Assembly: GCA_029262895.1 (NCBI GenBank)
Contig: JAJCYM010000070.1
Coordinates: 1-64,000, forward strand
DNA from: Roseivirga sp.
GTDB lineage: Bacteria; Bacteroidota; Bacteroidia; Cytophagales; Cyclobacteriaceae
Direction: 5' to 3'
Length of the DNA: 64,000 nt
Part shown: positions 18,636 to 26,374 of the stretch, one piece after another
How the letters are laid out: the number at the start of each line of letters is the position of its first letter
How positions within the stretch are numbered: the stretch's first letter is position 1
The notes under the pieces: generated by a model
Database searches by the model: none
What the model saw: only the letters and a program-made list of their open reading frames with translations
Told to the model about the DNA's origin: nothing
Translations under genes and position numbers: made by a program

Positions 18636-20051
18636 ATGAAAATGAAGATAGAGCAGATTTACACGGGATGTTTGGCTCAAGGAGCCTATTATATAGAAAG
18701 CAATGGAGAAGTGGCCATCATAGATCCTTTGAGGGAGACTCAGGCTTATATTGATAAGGCTGCAAATGATGGAGCCGAAATCAAGTATATTTTTGAAACT
18801 CATTTTCACGCAGATTTTGTATCAGGTCATCTGGAGTTGGCTAATAAAACAGGTGCAACCATTGTGTATGGACCAAGTGCCAGAACCAACTACGATATCC
18901 ATGAGGCCTCAGATGGTGAGATTTTCAAAATTGGAGATATCCAAATCAAAGTACTTCATACACCTGGTCACACGCCAGAGAGTTCCACATATCTATTGAT
19001 TGACAAAAACGGAAAGGACCACGCCATCTTTAGTGGAGACACCCTTTTTATAGGTGATGTAGGAAGACCTGATTTGGCTATAAAATCTGATCTGACTCAA
19101 GAAGACCTGGCGGGAATGTTATATGATAGTCTTCGCAATAAGATTATGCCATTGGCTGATGATGTCGTTGTTTACCCAGCGCATGGAGCTGGCTCTGCCT
19201 GTGGTAAAAACATGAGCAAGGAAACCACCGATCTCCTTGGAAATCAAAAGAGTACCAACTATGCCTTAAGAACTGATATGACCAAGGAAGAATTTATTGA
19301 AGAGGTCACTACAGGTATTTTGCCTCCTCCTCAATACTTCCAGAAGAATGCCATGTTAAATAAGATCGGTGCTCAGGATATGGATAATGTACTGGCCAAA
19401 GGCAGCGTGCCCTTGGATGTAGATACCTTTGAGGCCATGGCTAATCATGAAGGGGCGCTGGTTTTGGATACAAGAGATAGATTCCAATTTGCAGAATCCT
19501 TCATCCCTAATTCGATTTTCATTGGTCTTGATGGAAGCTTTGCCCCTTGGGTGGGTGCTTTGATTCCAGATTTGAATCAGCCAATTATATTTTTGACGGA
19601 AGAGGGCCGAGAAGAGGAGGTAGTGACTCGTCTATCAAGAGTGGGCTATGATAACACGCTCGGCTATCTAAAAGGTGGAATTGAAGCCTGGAAAGCGGCT
19701 GGAAAGGAAGTAGATCATATTGATTCGATCACTGCTGAGAACCTTGCCGAAAAAGTAAAAGCCGGACATGTGGATATTCTGGATGTAAGAAAACCCACCG
19801 AATGGGAGGCAGAACATGCTGAAGGTTCTGAAAATGTGGCTCTCGATTATATCAATGAGAATATGGATAAAATTGATGGTAGCAAAGACTATCAGGTCCA
19901 TTGTGCTGGTGGATATCGCTCAGTGATCTTCGCCTCAATTTTGAAATCAAGAGGCTTTGATAACGTTACCAATATAGAAGGGGGTATGGCAGACATGCTC
20001 AAAACAGATATCCCTATGACAGCTTACGTATGCCCAACTACTGGGAAGTAA
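18636..20051 (+). CDS. Persulfide dioxygenase-like MBL-fold protein fused to two rhodanese domains
   Basis: 471 residues. The N-terminal metallo-beta-lactamase domain (1-240) has the ETHE1/persulfide dioxygenase metal motif THFHADFVSGH (H56, H58, D60) plus HTPGHTPES and SGDTLFIGDVGRPDL. The first rhodanese domain (about 255-360) has lost its cysteine (FLTEEGREE). The second (about 370-465) keeps it in VHCAGGYRS. Such fusions oxidise glutathione or low-molecular-weight persulfide to sulfite and transfer sulfane sulfur. The position between an anion transporter and a thiosulfate transporter fits cytosolic sulfide/thiosulfate detoxification. ATG codons 1 and 3 are both possible starts. Confidence 0.88.
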   Translation: MKMKIEQIYTGCLAQGAYYIESNGEVAIIDPLRETQAYIDKAANDGAEIKYIFETHFHADFVSGHLELANKTGATIVYGPSARTNYDIHEASDGEIFKIGDIQIKVLHTPGHTPESSTYLLIDKNGKDHAIFSGDTLFIGDVGRPDLAIKSDLTQEDLAGMLYDSLRNKIMPLADDVVVYPAHGAGSACGKNMSKETTDLLGNQKSTNYALRTDMTKEEFIEEVTTGILPPPQYFQKNAMLNKIGAQDMDNVLAKGSVPLDVDTFEAMANHEGALVLDTRDRFQFAESFIPNSIFIGLDGSFAPWVGALIPDLNQPIIFLTEEGREEEVVTRLSRVGYDNTLGYLKGGIEAWKAAGKEVDHIDSITAENLAEKVKAGHVDILDVRKPTEWEAEHAEGSENVALDYINENMDKIDGSKDYQVHCAGGYRSVIFASILKSRGFDNVTNIEGGMADMLKTDIPMTAYVCPTTGK

Positions 20052-20070
20052 GAGTCAATTTAAAAACGCA

Positions 20071-20140
20071 CGTCATTCCCGCGCATGCGGGAATCTCACT
20101 GATTACATTATTTGGAGATTCCGCCTTCGCGGGAATGACG
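20071..20140. repeat. Intergenic inverted repeat (GTCATTCCCGCG type)
   Basis: CGTCATTCCCGCG... and ...CGCGGGAATGACG form a 70-bp imperfect inverted repeat between two genes of the sulfur operon, with inner hairpin CCCGCGCATGCGGG. This is a common dispersed bacterial intergenic element. Confidence 0.7.
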
Positions 20141-20163
20141 TCTAGATATGAACTATTCTAATT

Positions 20164-20730
20164 ATGCTTGAATTTATAAATCAACCCTGGCCCTGGTGGG
20201 TAGCGGGACCAATCATCGCTTTGGTGATGTTTTCATTACTCTACTTTGGTAATAATTTCGGTGTCTCAGCCAATTTCCGAAACATGTGTTCCATGCTCGG
20301 AGGAGGTAAATCCTGCGAGTTCTTTGACTTTGATTGGCGCAAACAAACCTGGAACCTTGTATTCGTTTTAGGGACGGTGATTGGTGGGTTTATTGCTGCA
20401 CAATTCTTAATGCTGGAAACACAAATAGGGATCAGTGAAGCGACTAAGTCAGATTTGGTTGGTTTAGGAATTGCCAATCCGGGTGCAGAGATTTTACCTC
20501 CTGAAATATTCAGTTTCGAATCACTGTTAAGCCTCAAAGGCATTATAATTATTATAGTTGGTGGTTTTCTAGTGGGTTTTGGAACCCGTTATGCCGGTGG
20601 ATGTACTTCAGGCCATGCGATCAGCGGTTTGAGCGATTTACAGCCCGCCTCCCTGCTCGCTGTAGTTGGCTTCTTTATAGGAGGTCTGGCTATGACCTGG
20701 TTAATCATCCCTTCACTTTACACACTCTAG
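20164..20730 (+). CDS. YeeE/YedE family transporter, N-terminal half protein
   Basis: A 188-residue membrane protein of the DUF395/YeeE-YedE (TsuA-like) family, which imports thiosulfate. It has four or five hydrophobic segments, and the family signature GGCTSGHAISGLS with its functional cysteine near residue 150. Another cysteine pair lies in MCSMLGGGKSC. In E. coli TsuA both repeats are in one chain; here the second repeat is a separate gene 3 bp downstream, so the two probably form a heterodimer. Uptake of thiosulfate for the rhodaneses is inferred from context. Confidence 0.85.
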   Translation: MLEFINQPWPWWVAGPIIALVMFSLLYFGNNFGVSANFRNMCSMLGGGKSCEFFDFDWRKQTWNLVFVLGTVIGGFIAAQFLMLETQIGISEATKSDLVGLGIANPGAEILPPEIFSFESLLSLKGIIIIIVGGFLVGFGTRYAGGCTSGHAISGLSDLQPASLLAVVGFFIGGLAMTWLIIPSLYTL

Positions 20731-20733
20731 ACC

Positions 20734-21147
20734 ATGAAATATTTCAAATATTTAGTACTCGGCATAGCTTTCGGAATTACACTAACTAAAGCTGAGGTAG
20801 TCTCATGGTACAGGATTTATGAGATGTTCAAATTCCAATCCTTCCATATGTATGGGGTGATTGGTTCTGCCGTTGTCTTAGGTATTATCATTACACAAAT
20901 CATAAAAAGGACCAAGATGAAGTCCATGTCTGGTGATGTGATTGATATTCCACCTAAGAAATTCTCTTATCCGAGATATCTTATTGGAGGCACTATCTTC
21001 GGTTTGGGTTGGGCCATGACAGGCGCTTGTCCCGGACCAATGTTTATTCTGGTAGGTAATGGATTTTTGGTGATGCTTGTAGCGATTGCCTCGGGTCTAT
21101 TAGGTACTTATGTTTATGGCAGACTAAGACACAGATTGCCACATTAA
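20734..21147 (+). CDS. YeeE/YedE family transporter, C-terminal half protein
   Basis: A 137-residue membrane protein forming the second YeeE/YedE repeat, with the conserved motif GLGWAMTGACPGPM (cysteine that relays thiosulfate in TsuA). It starts 3 bp after the first half gene and is surely co-transcribed with it. The split two-gene form is usual in Bacteroidetes. Confidence 0.85.
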   Translation: MKYFKYLVLGIAFGITLTKAEVVSWYRIYEMFKFQSFHMYGVIGSAVVLGIIITQIIKRTKMKSMSGDVIDIPPKKFSYPRYLIGGTIFGLGWAMTGACPGPMFILVGNGFLVMLVAIASGLLGTYVYGRLRHRLPH

Positions 21148-21170
21148 TTATATTGCGTTAATTATTCATA

Positions 21171-21229
21171 GTCATCCCGTCTTGCTTTCGCGAAGCTTCA
21201 GCGAAGCAAAGAGGGATCTTTTTCATGAC
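21171..21229. repeat. Intergenic hairpin repeat (GTCATCCCG type)
   Basis: GTCATCCCGTCTTGCTT... pairs with ...AAGCAAAGAGGGAT. A central GCGAAGCTTCAGCGAAGC adds structure, and the element is followed by CTTTTTC. It may end the transporter transcript. Confidence 0.55.
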
Positions 21230-21389
21230 TATTGTATGGAGATATAAAAAGGATTTATTCACTTTGTTACGAAATGACGCTTATCCTTACTCCTGGCTCT
21301 TAATGAGGACAGTGGCCCATTAGCTAAACCTAACATCTTTCTTGCCTTAAGATTTGCTCCGCATCAGCCGGAAACCTTAACTTGGCTGA

Positions 21390-22415
21390 ATGAAGCTGGA
21401 CGAACTGCTTGGGCTTATTACGAAATTCATTGGGGGCATTCTGACCTTCACGGTACTGATCTTCCTGTTCCTTGTCTTTCTTTGGACGAACCCAACGGTA
21501 TTCAGCAATAAGTCAGTGAATCCTGAGGATTGGCAACCCAAAAACCCATTGACTGATATTCCAGATGACCAAAAACATAAATTGGTCAAGTATGGGTACC
21601 AGTTGGTTGTGGAGTCATCCAAATACATGGGGCCAATGGCTGAGAATCCTAAGGTGCGCTATGCAGGAAATAACCTGAGTTGCCAAAATTGTCACCTCAA
21701 AGCGGGAACCACTCGAGGCTCTGCCTCATTTGTGGGCGTGTCCAATCGCTTCCCTCAATTTCGAGGCAGAGAAAACAAGCAGGGTAACCTTGCAGAACGC
21801 ATCAATGGCTGTATGGAGCGTAGCATGAATGGCAAGGCCATGCCGGTAGAAAGTACTCAAATGAAGGCTATCATCGCTTATATGGATTGGTTAAGCGAAG
21901 GCGTTCCCCCGGAAAAGGAAGCCGAATACAAGGGCTTTGTAAAGGTGGAAATCCCTGATATCAAAGCTGACCTGGTAAAAGGCAAGGAGATTTATACACT
22001 TCAATGTATACGTTGTCATATGGAGGATGGTCAGGGGATGAGGCCGGACCCAAAGGCCAAGCACCTTTATCCACCACTCTGGGGAACCGACACTTACAAT
22101 CATGGGGCGGGTATGCATCGTGTTTTGACCGCTGCACAGTTTATTAAGGCCAGCATGCCCTTTGAAGAGTCTACCTGGGACAATCCGAAGCTGACCGATG
22201 AGGAGGCCTATCATGTGGCAGCTTATATCAATAGTTTTCCCCGACCTCAAAAATCAAATCCTGAAGTGGATTTTCCTGACAAGAAGCTCAAACCTGTTTC
22301 AACACCCTACGGACCGTGGGTGGACAAATTTTCTCCCGAACAACACAAATACGGTCCTTTTCCACCAATTGTTGAGTGGTATCAAAAGGAGTATGGGATT
22401 AAGAAGACGAAGTAG
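21390..22415 (+). CDS. tsdA: TsdA-like diheme thiosulfate dehydrogenase
   Basis: A 341-residue c-type cytochrome with an N-terminal membrane anchor (about 13-33). Heme 1 motif is C98QNCH102 and heme 2 motif is C206IRCH210. Between them INGC141MERSMNG matches the TsdA segment whose cysteine is the unusual axial ligand of the catalytic heme. TsdA oxidises two thiosulfates to tetrathionate (or the reverse) in the periplasm. This is the electron-donating step of the locus. The closeness of the INGCMERSMNG motif makes SoxA or generic cytochrome c less likely. Confidence 0.85.
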   Translation: MKLDELLGLITKFIGGILTFTVLIFLFLVFLWTNPTVFSNKSVNPEDWQPKNPLTDIPDDQKHKLVKYGYQLVVESSKYMGPMAENPKVRYAGNNLSCQNCHLKAGTTRGSASFVGVSNRFPQFRGRENKQGNLAERINGCMERSMNGKAMPVESTQMKAIIAYMDWLSEGVPPEKEAEYKGFVKVEIPDIKADLVKGKEIYTLQCIRCHMEDGQGMRPDPKAKHLYPPLWGTDTYNHGAGMHRVLTAAQFIKASMPFEESTWDNPKLTDEEAYHVAAYINSFPRPQKSNPEVDFPDKKLKPVSTPYGPWVDKFSPEQHKYGPFPPIVEWYQKEYGIKKTK

Positions 22416-22420
22416 TTTTT

Positions 22421-22510
22421 CGTCATTCTGAGCGTAATGTAGGGGAGTAAAGAACCTTGTTCGACTCAGCTCGATGAGATTCTTCGGTCGTGTCATTCCT
22501 CAGAATGACG
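22421..22510. repeat. Intergenic repeat CGTCATTCTGAG type
   Basis: CGTCATTCTGAG (22421-22432) is inverted as CTCAGAATGACG (22499-22510), with GAGATTCTTCGG inside. It is a frequent Bacteroidetes intergenic element, lying between the converging tsdA and VOC genes. Confidence 0.65.
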
Positions 22511-22517
22511 ATAAACT

Positions 22518-22880
22518 CTAAACATCCTGCACGATGAAAATGGCATTGTTATTAAGGTCATAGAATCCAAATTCATGCGTGCCCCATGGGGTGTTCTCCT
22601 GAAGCTTTTCCGGCTTGATGGTTCCCCTTTCTACAAACTCGTCAACATATGGACGAATATCCTTGACAAAGAACTTAATCACAGAACCGTGAATTGGATC
22701 TTCTTCATTGCCATGGTGAAATTGTAGATGAATTTCATGGCCTTCTCTTTGCAGACCTGCATACCCCTCATCTCCAAATACATATTTGAAACCAGTGTAC
22801 TTCTCGTACCAATCAAGGTCACGCTTGATATCTGAGGAGGGGAGAACAGGGATAATATAGAGAGGGGAAGCCGGGCTCAT
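22518..22880 (-). CDS. VOC family (glyoxalase/bleomycin-resistance) protein
   Basis: A 120-residue single-chain VOC protein (DLDWYEKYTGFKYVFGDEGYAGLQREGHEIHLQFH ... FGFYDLNNNAIFIVQ, shown in part) with the usual two beta-alpha-beta-beta-beta units and the C-terminal D-NN-I motif. Members bind metals or sequester small toxins. Three bases separate it from the PhnA gene upstream, so they are co-transcribed. Confidence 0.8.
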   Translation of the reverse strand: MSPASPLYIIPVLPSSDIKRDLDWYEKYTGFKYVFGDEGYAGLQREGHEIHLQFHHGNEEDPIHGSVIKFFVKDIRPYVDEFVERGTIKPEKLQENTPWGTHEFGFYDLNNNAIFIVQDV

Positions 22881-22883
22881 TGT

Positions 22884-23450
22884 TCAATTCTTTTTTAAAT
22901 ATTTGGTCAAGATATAAATCTGTTGTCCTTCCACCTTGCCTTGAATATGCTCAGGGTCGTCATGTACTAATCCGATATTCCTGACAGCGGTACCACGTTT
23001 AGCTGTGAAACCGGCACCTTTGACATTCAAATCTTTGATTAAAACAACGGTATCTCCGGCCTTCAGTTCAGCACCATTGCTATCTACTACCTTAACTGTG
23101 TTTTCTGAACCATCGTCTTTTGCCCAGACCATCGTCTCCTCATCAAGGTATAGCATATCCAATAGATCCATTGGCCAGCCTTCATCCTTTAATCGATTCA
23201 GCATTCTCCATGCTACGACCTGAACCGCAGGAATAGTGGTCCACATGCTGTCATTCAAGCATCTCCAATGATTAGGGTTGGTTTGGTCGGGGTTTTCAAT
23301 TTGAGATTTGCAGGTGGAGCAGGTTAGAATGGATTTGTCAATATCACCTGTCACTACCGGAGGGACTTCATAGACCTGAAGATGCTCAGCTGATGAACAT
23401 AACTCACAGGTAGCGTTGCTTCTTTCTTTAAGGCTGGTTTCTAAACTCAT
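22884..23450 (-). CDS. PhnA domain zinc-ribbon protein
   Basis: A 188-residue protein with an N-terminal zinc ribbon (CELC near 15-18 and CSTC near 43-46) and a C-terminal PhnA SH3-like domain (GAELKAGDTVVLIKDLNVKG). PhnA-like (YjdM) proteins are widespread and their role is unknown despite the phosphonate-linked name. It is the first gene of a two-gene unit with the VOC protein. Confidence 0.85.
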   Translation of the reverse strand: MSLETSLKERSNATCELCSSAEHLQVYEVPPVVTGDIDKSILTCSTCKSQIENPDQTNPNHWRCLNDSMWTTIPAVQVVAWRMLNRLKDEGWPMDLLDMLYLDEETMVWAKDDGSENTVKVVDSNGAELKAGDTVVLIKDLNVKGAGFTAKRGTAVRNIGLVHDDPEHIQGKVEGQQIYILTKYLKKN

Positions 23451-23555
23451 ATTGAATAATAAGAAATTCGAAAGTATAGAATATTTATTTCATTCAAGAC
23501 AGATGATTTAATTAAAAAGAATGGTTTGTGTTGCTCTATTTGGTAATTAGGCACT

Positions 23556-24560
23556 ATGAAGATGATCCGAATTCTGATATTGATCTCAATCACAGGATGT
23601 GCCAATGAAAGCTCTAATGTGCCTGAATTGGCGAATGCTGATGATGCCTGGATAAAAACCTACGAGGCCCTCTCGTTGAAACTCTATCCTCAGATTAGTC
23701 CCCCCGAACTACTTGATTCGGTTGTGTTAAAATTTGATGTAGATAAGAGTGTAGTAAGGCATCTGATTCGTTTTACAACCAATTACACAAGGAATGAATT
23801 TAGCGTTGAAAAGGTGCTCTACCGGTATCCTCACTACAGCGATTCGGCATTGAAAAATGATTTGAAGCTCCTGCAAAGTTCTGGACTTGCTACAAATGTC
23901 AATTCTGAGGAGTATAAATTGACCGAATTGGGAGAATCAGCGCTTGATTATTTTTATCAACTGAGAAAAGACAAAGCTCAACAATTCAATGGGCTTTCTG
24001 AAGACCAGGTAAATTCAGTTTTAGAGGTATTGGAGAAGCTTGTTAAAGCGGCTTCGGAGCTAACTGATTTTAAAAATGAGTCCATTCAATATAGAATAGA
24101 TAGCCGCCCTGAGGACTTCAACCGTCTTCCCAACGTTCTTAAAATTCTACACCTAAGAGGTGAGTATACTGCATTTAACAATGATAAATCTCATTATAAA
24201 TACGACAATTACATTGCCAGATCCGATAATCAGACTTTGAAATCGCTTAATCTCAGCGCGTTAGCAAAAGAACTGATGAGTGCAACAAGAGAGGGAAGAA
24301 TATACCCGGTGGAAAGGTGTTATAACCAGTCTAATTGGAGGGTAGGGAAGAGCGGTTGTGATGTAGCCATTGATGAACTAATAACCAAAGGCTTGTTGGT
24401 TAGGCAAGATTCTGTGATAAGTCAAAGTAGTGAAGGAGCTGAGTTATCCGCGAAAGTTTGGGAATCTGCTGATGAGAGGCTCTATGCCCATTGGGATGTC
24501 CTGAATACTGATGAATATCGAGCTTACCTAGAGGTTTTGAATATTTTAAATAATAATTGA
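23556..24560 (+). CDS. Lipoprotein with winged-helix-like repeats, unknown
   Basis: A 334-residue protein with a very short lipoprotein signal (lipobox SITGC, Cys 15). Residues 70-150 look like a winged helix (YTRNEFSVEKVLYRYPHYSD; LLQSSGLATN; YKLTELGESAL), and LSEDQVNSVLEVLEKLVKA resembles the MarR dimerisation helix. Residues 185-310 may repeat the pattern. A DNA-binding-type fold on a lipoprotein is odd, and the wing may serve protein binding. If the true start lies elsewhere it could be cytosolic, but the lipobox looks genuine. The stop codon lies inside a 43-nt palindrome. Confidence 0.55.
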   Translation: MKMIRILILISITGCANESSNVPELANADDAWIKTYEALSLKLYPQISPPELLDSVVLKFDVDKSVVRHLIRFTTNYTRNEFSVEKVLYRYPHYSDSALKNDLKLLQSSGLATNVNSEEYKLTELGESALDYFYQLRKDKAQQFNGLSEDQVNSVLEVLEKLVKAASELTDFKNESIQYRIDSRPEDFNRLPNVLKILHLRGEYTAFNNDKSHYKYDNYIARSDNQTLKSLNLSALAKELMSATREGRIYPVERCYNQSNWRVGKSGCDVAIDELITKGLLVRQDSVISQSSEGAELSAKVWESADERLYAHWDVLNTDEYRAYLEVLNILNNN

Positions 24561-24600
24561 TAATACCTGACGGGTCTTCAAGACCCGTCAGGTATTATCA
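24558..24600. terminator. Bidirectional terminator spanning both stop codons
   Basis: TGATAATACCTGACGGGTCT... and its complement form a perfect 21-bp stem with a one-base centre. The first three bases are the TGA of the plus-strand gene and the last three are the TGA of the converging SDR gene. Such CCTGACGGGTC palindromes are dispersed in Bacteroidetes. Confidence 0.8.
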
Positions 24601-25470
24601 AAGAAACATTTCCAGGAATTTACCCTGCAATGCCTCGGCTTGATCGTTGTAAGGCTCGTAGAGCGCTTCAGTCATAGGGTCTGCTACCACACGAATTGGT
24701 CGTTCGCCAAATGGTGTATTGATCAGCTTTAAAATCGAATCAGCCACGATTTGAGGATCGTTGAAATTTCCGCTTTCAACCATTTGAGCTACCTTTTCAC
24801 CAAAGGCTTGCGGCATATTGGCCAAGTCACCATAATCAAGGTTGACCACATCATCAGGGCCCGGTGAGTGTGACTGTAGTTTTTCAAAGAAGTGCGTGGT
24901 AGGGTAGATGCCTGGTTCAACAATCACAGAATCTACGCCAATAGGGGCCAACTCATACTTCCATGACTGAGACATTCCCTCTACTGCAAATTTACTTCCG
25001 CAGTACATGCTGAACATAGGAAATACGGCTCTTCCCACAATACTTGAAATGTTGACAATCAAACCACTATGTTGTTTTCTCATGGTAGGGAGTACGGCTT
25101 TGGTCACGCTGAACAAACCGAAGACATTCACTTCAAATTGCTCTTTGGCAAGGGCCAGTGAATAGGTCTCAATAAACCCAAGACCACCCCAACCCGCATT
25201 GTTGACCAATACATCGATGGTTCCGGATTGAGATAGAATTTGTTCAACTCCTTTTTGAATGGAATCTTCTTTAACCACGTCCATTTCTATAGTTTTGAGA
25301 TCCACTTGCTTTTCCTGTGCCCAGGAATTGAGTGCCTCAGCTTTGATGGAGTTTCGTCCGTGCATGTCGCGCATGGATGCATAGACGGTGCATCCGCTTA
25401 GAGCAAGGGTCTTAGCTGTGATTTCACCGAATCCGCTGCTACAACCAGTAATTAGAACTACTTTATTCAT
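24598..25470 (-). CDS. SDR family oxidoreductase
   Basis: A 290-residue classical short-chain dehydrogenase: cofactor motif TGCSSGFG (residues 8-15), NNAGWGG (about 91-97), catalytic serine in NISSIVGRA, and YCGSK (Y and K of the YxxxK pair). It uses NAD(P)H to act on an unknown alcohol or ketone in the cytosol. It is the last gene of a three-gene operon with a SnoaL-like protein and a cupin, a common set for small-molecule detoxification or modification. Confidence 0.88.
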   Translation of the reverse strand: MNKVVLITGCSSGFGEITAKTLALSGCTVYASMRDMHGRNSIKAEALNSWAQEKQVDLKTIEMDVVKEDSIQKGVEQILSQSGTIDVLVNNAGWGGLGFIETYSLALAKEQFEVNVFGLFSVTKAVLPTMRKQHSGLIVNISSIVGRAVFPMFSMYCGSKFAVEGMSQSWKYELAPIGVDSVIVEPGIYPTTHFFEKLQSHSPGPDDVVNLDYGDLANMPQAFGEKVAQMVESGNFNDPQIVADSILKLINTPFGERPIRVVADPMTEALYEPYNDQAEALQGKFLEMFL

Positions 25471-25516
25471 GACGTTTGTGTTTAGTTTCGCTCAATTTAT
25501 TTGTAATTGATTCTAC

Positions 25517-25903
25517 TTATTGAGCCGGTTGATTGCTGTTAAAAACTTCCTTATTGATTTTCCATACTCCTGCCAATTGTTTCCAAATGACCAGATGATT
25601 GCCCTTATCGAGAATAGATTGTTTGGATCCGATAAGATTGAATTCACACATATCAATGACTGTATTCCCCACAATGTCCATCTCCGAGACCCCCATTTGA
25701 AGGTCTACGATCTCCATATCCATTAGGGATTGCCAGAAATTTCGTATGCCCTCCTTACCTCGAATGAGATCACTGTTCGGAGCCAGAATTCGGGCATCTT
25801 CAGCATAGAATAAGCTAAGCGCGAAAGCACGACCTTCTCGGTATAGGGCTACAAATTCTCCCTTGGTCCTAAGGATTTCCTGCGTTACGCGCTCACCTTC
25901 CAC
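25517..25903 (-). CDS. SnoaL/DUF4440-like NTF2-fold protein
   Basis: A 128-residue protein of the NTF2-like superfamily (YREGRAFALSLFYAEDARILAPNSDLIRG, shown in part, and GIRNFWQSLMDM). These small domains act as isomerases, hydrolases or binding proteins. It is the middle gene between the cupin and the SDR, all on the minus strand with short gaps. Confidence 0.75.
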   Translation of the reverse strand: MEGERVTQEILRTKGEFVALYREGRAFALSLFYAEDARILAPNSDLIRGKEGIRNFWQSLMDMEIVDLQMGVSEMDIVGNTVIDMCEFNLIGSKQSILDKGNHLVIWKQLAGVWKINKEVFNSNQPAQ

Positions 25904-25926
25904 TTCTTTTCTATTGAAGAGTCAGG

Positions 25927-26232
25927 TTATGGCATTATTTCAAAGAGGATAGCTAAAACTGTTGTGTCTCCTATGTTTTCTACGCGATGTGTCCAGGGAC
26001 CATGGTGCATCACATGTCCATCAGGAATTTCGGCTTCCATTGGATCGTTTCCCTCTGTGTGAATGCGCAAATGGCCTCCTTGAATAAAATAGACCGTTTC
26101 ATGCGGGTGGGAATGTTCATTATCAATAACGCCAGGTTCAAGGCGCATTTCAACAACGCGCACTTTACCTTCCTGTGACAGAAGCTTATAATTCTCAGAT
26201 GCCGCAATGCATGGGTCGATATAGTTTTCCAT
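25927..26232 (-). CDS. Cupin domain protein
   Basis: A 101-residue single cupin: metal motif 1 ...EHSHPHETVYFIQGG and motif 2 HMVHH-like GHVMHHGPWTHRVENIGD. It is a small cytosolic beta-barrel that binds a metal and probably a small ligand. It is the first gene of the operon downstream of the direct repeat at 26305-26336. Confidence 0.85.
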   Translation of the reverse strand: MENYIDPCIAASENYKLLSQEGKVRVVEMRLEPGVIDNEHSHPHETVYFIQGGHLRIHTEGNDPMEAEIPDGHVMHHGPWTHRVENIGDTTVLAILFEIMP

Positions 26233-26304
26233 AATTCTTGTTTTTGATGAATACTAAATGGTTATCGACCGAAGTTGATGAGAAACAAAAAGGAGAGCGA
26301 TTAT

Positions 26305-26336
26305 ATATGTTCCAAAAACATATACATATGTTCCAA
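26305..26336 (-). promoter_or_regulatory. Direct repeat, probable AraC-type operator
   Basis: ATATGTTCCAA occurs at 26305-26315 and again at 26326-26336 (TTGGAACATAT when read toward the cupin gene). The period is exactly 21 bp, two helical turns. This spacing fits tandem AraC-family DNA-binding domains. It lies about 75 bp upstream of the cupin start and just after the hybrid regulator gene. Confidence 0.55.
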
Positions 26337-26374
26337 CCCTTCTGAAAGTGACGTGAAGGCTGTTTTGAGGATGT

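Noticed and set aside
18636-20051. MBL-rhodanese protein as a glyoxalase II
   Set aside because: The H-x-H-x-D motif with GRPDL and fused rhodanese domains fits persulfide dioxygenases better.
20071-20140. GTCATTCCCGCG inverted repeat as a protein operator of the sulfur operon
   Set aside because: It is a well-known type of dispersed intergenic repeat and differs completely from the TTGGT-N6-ACCAA sites.
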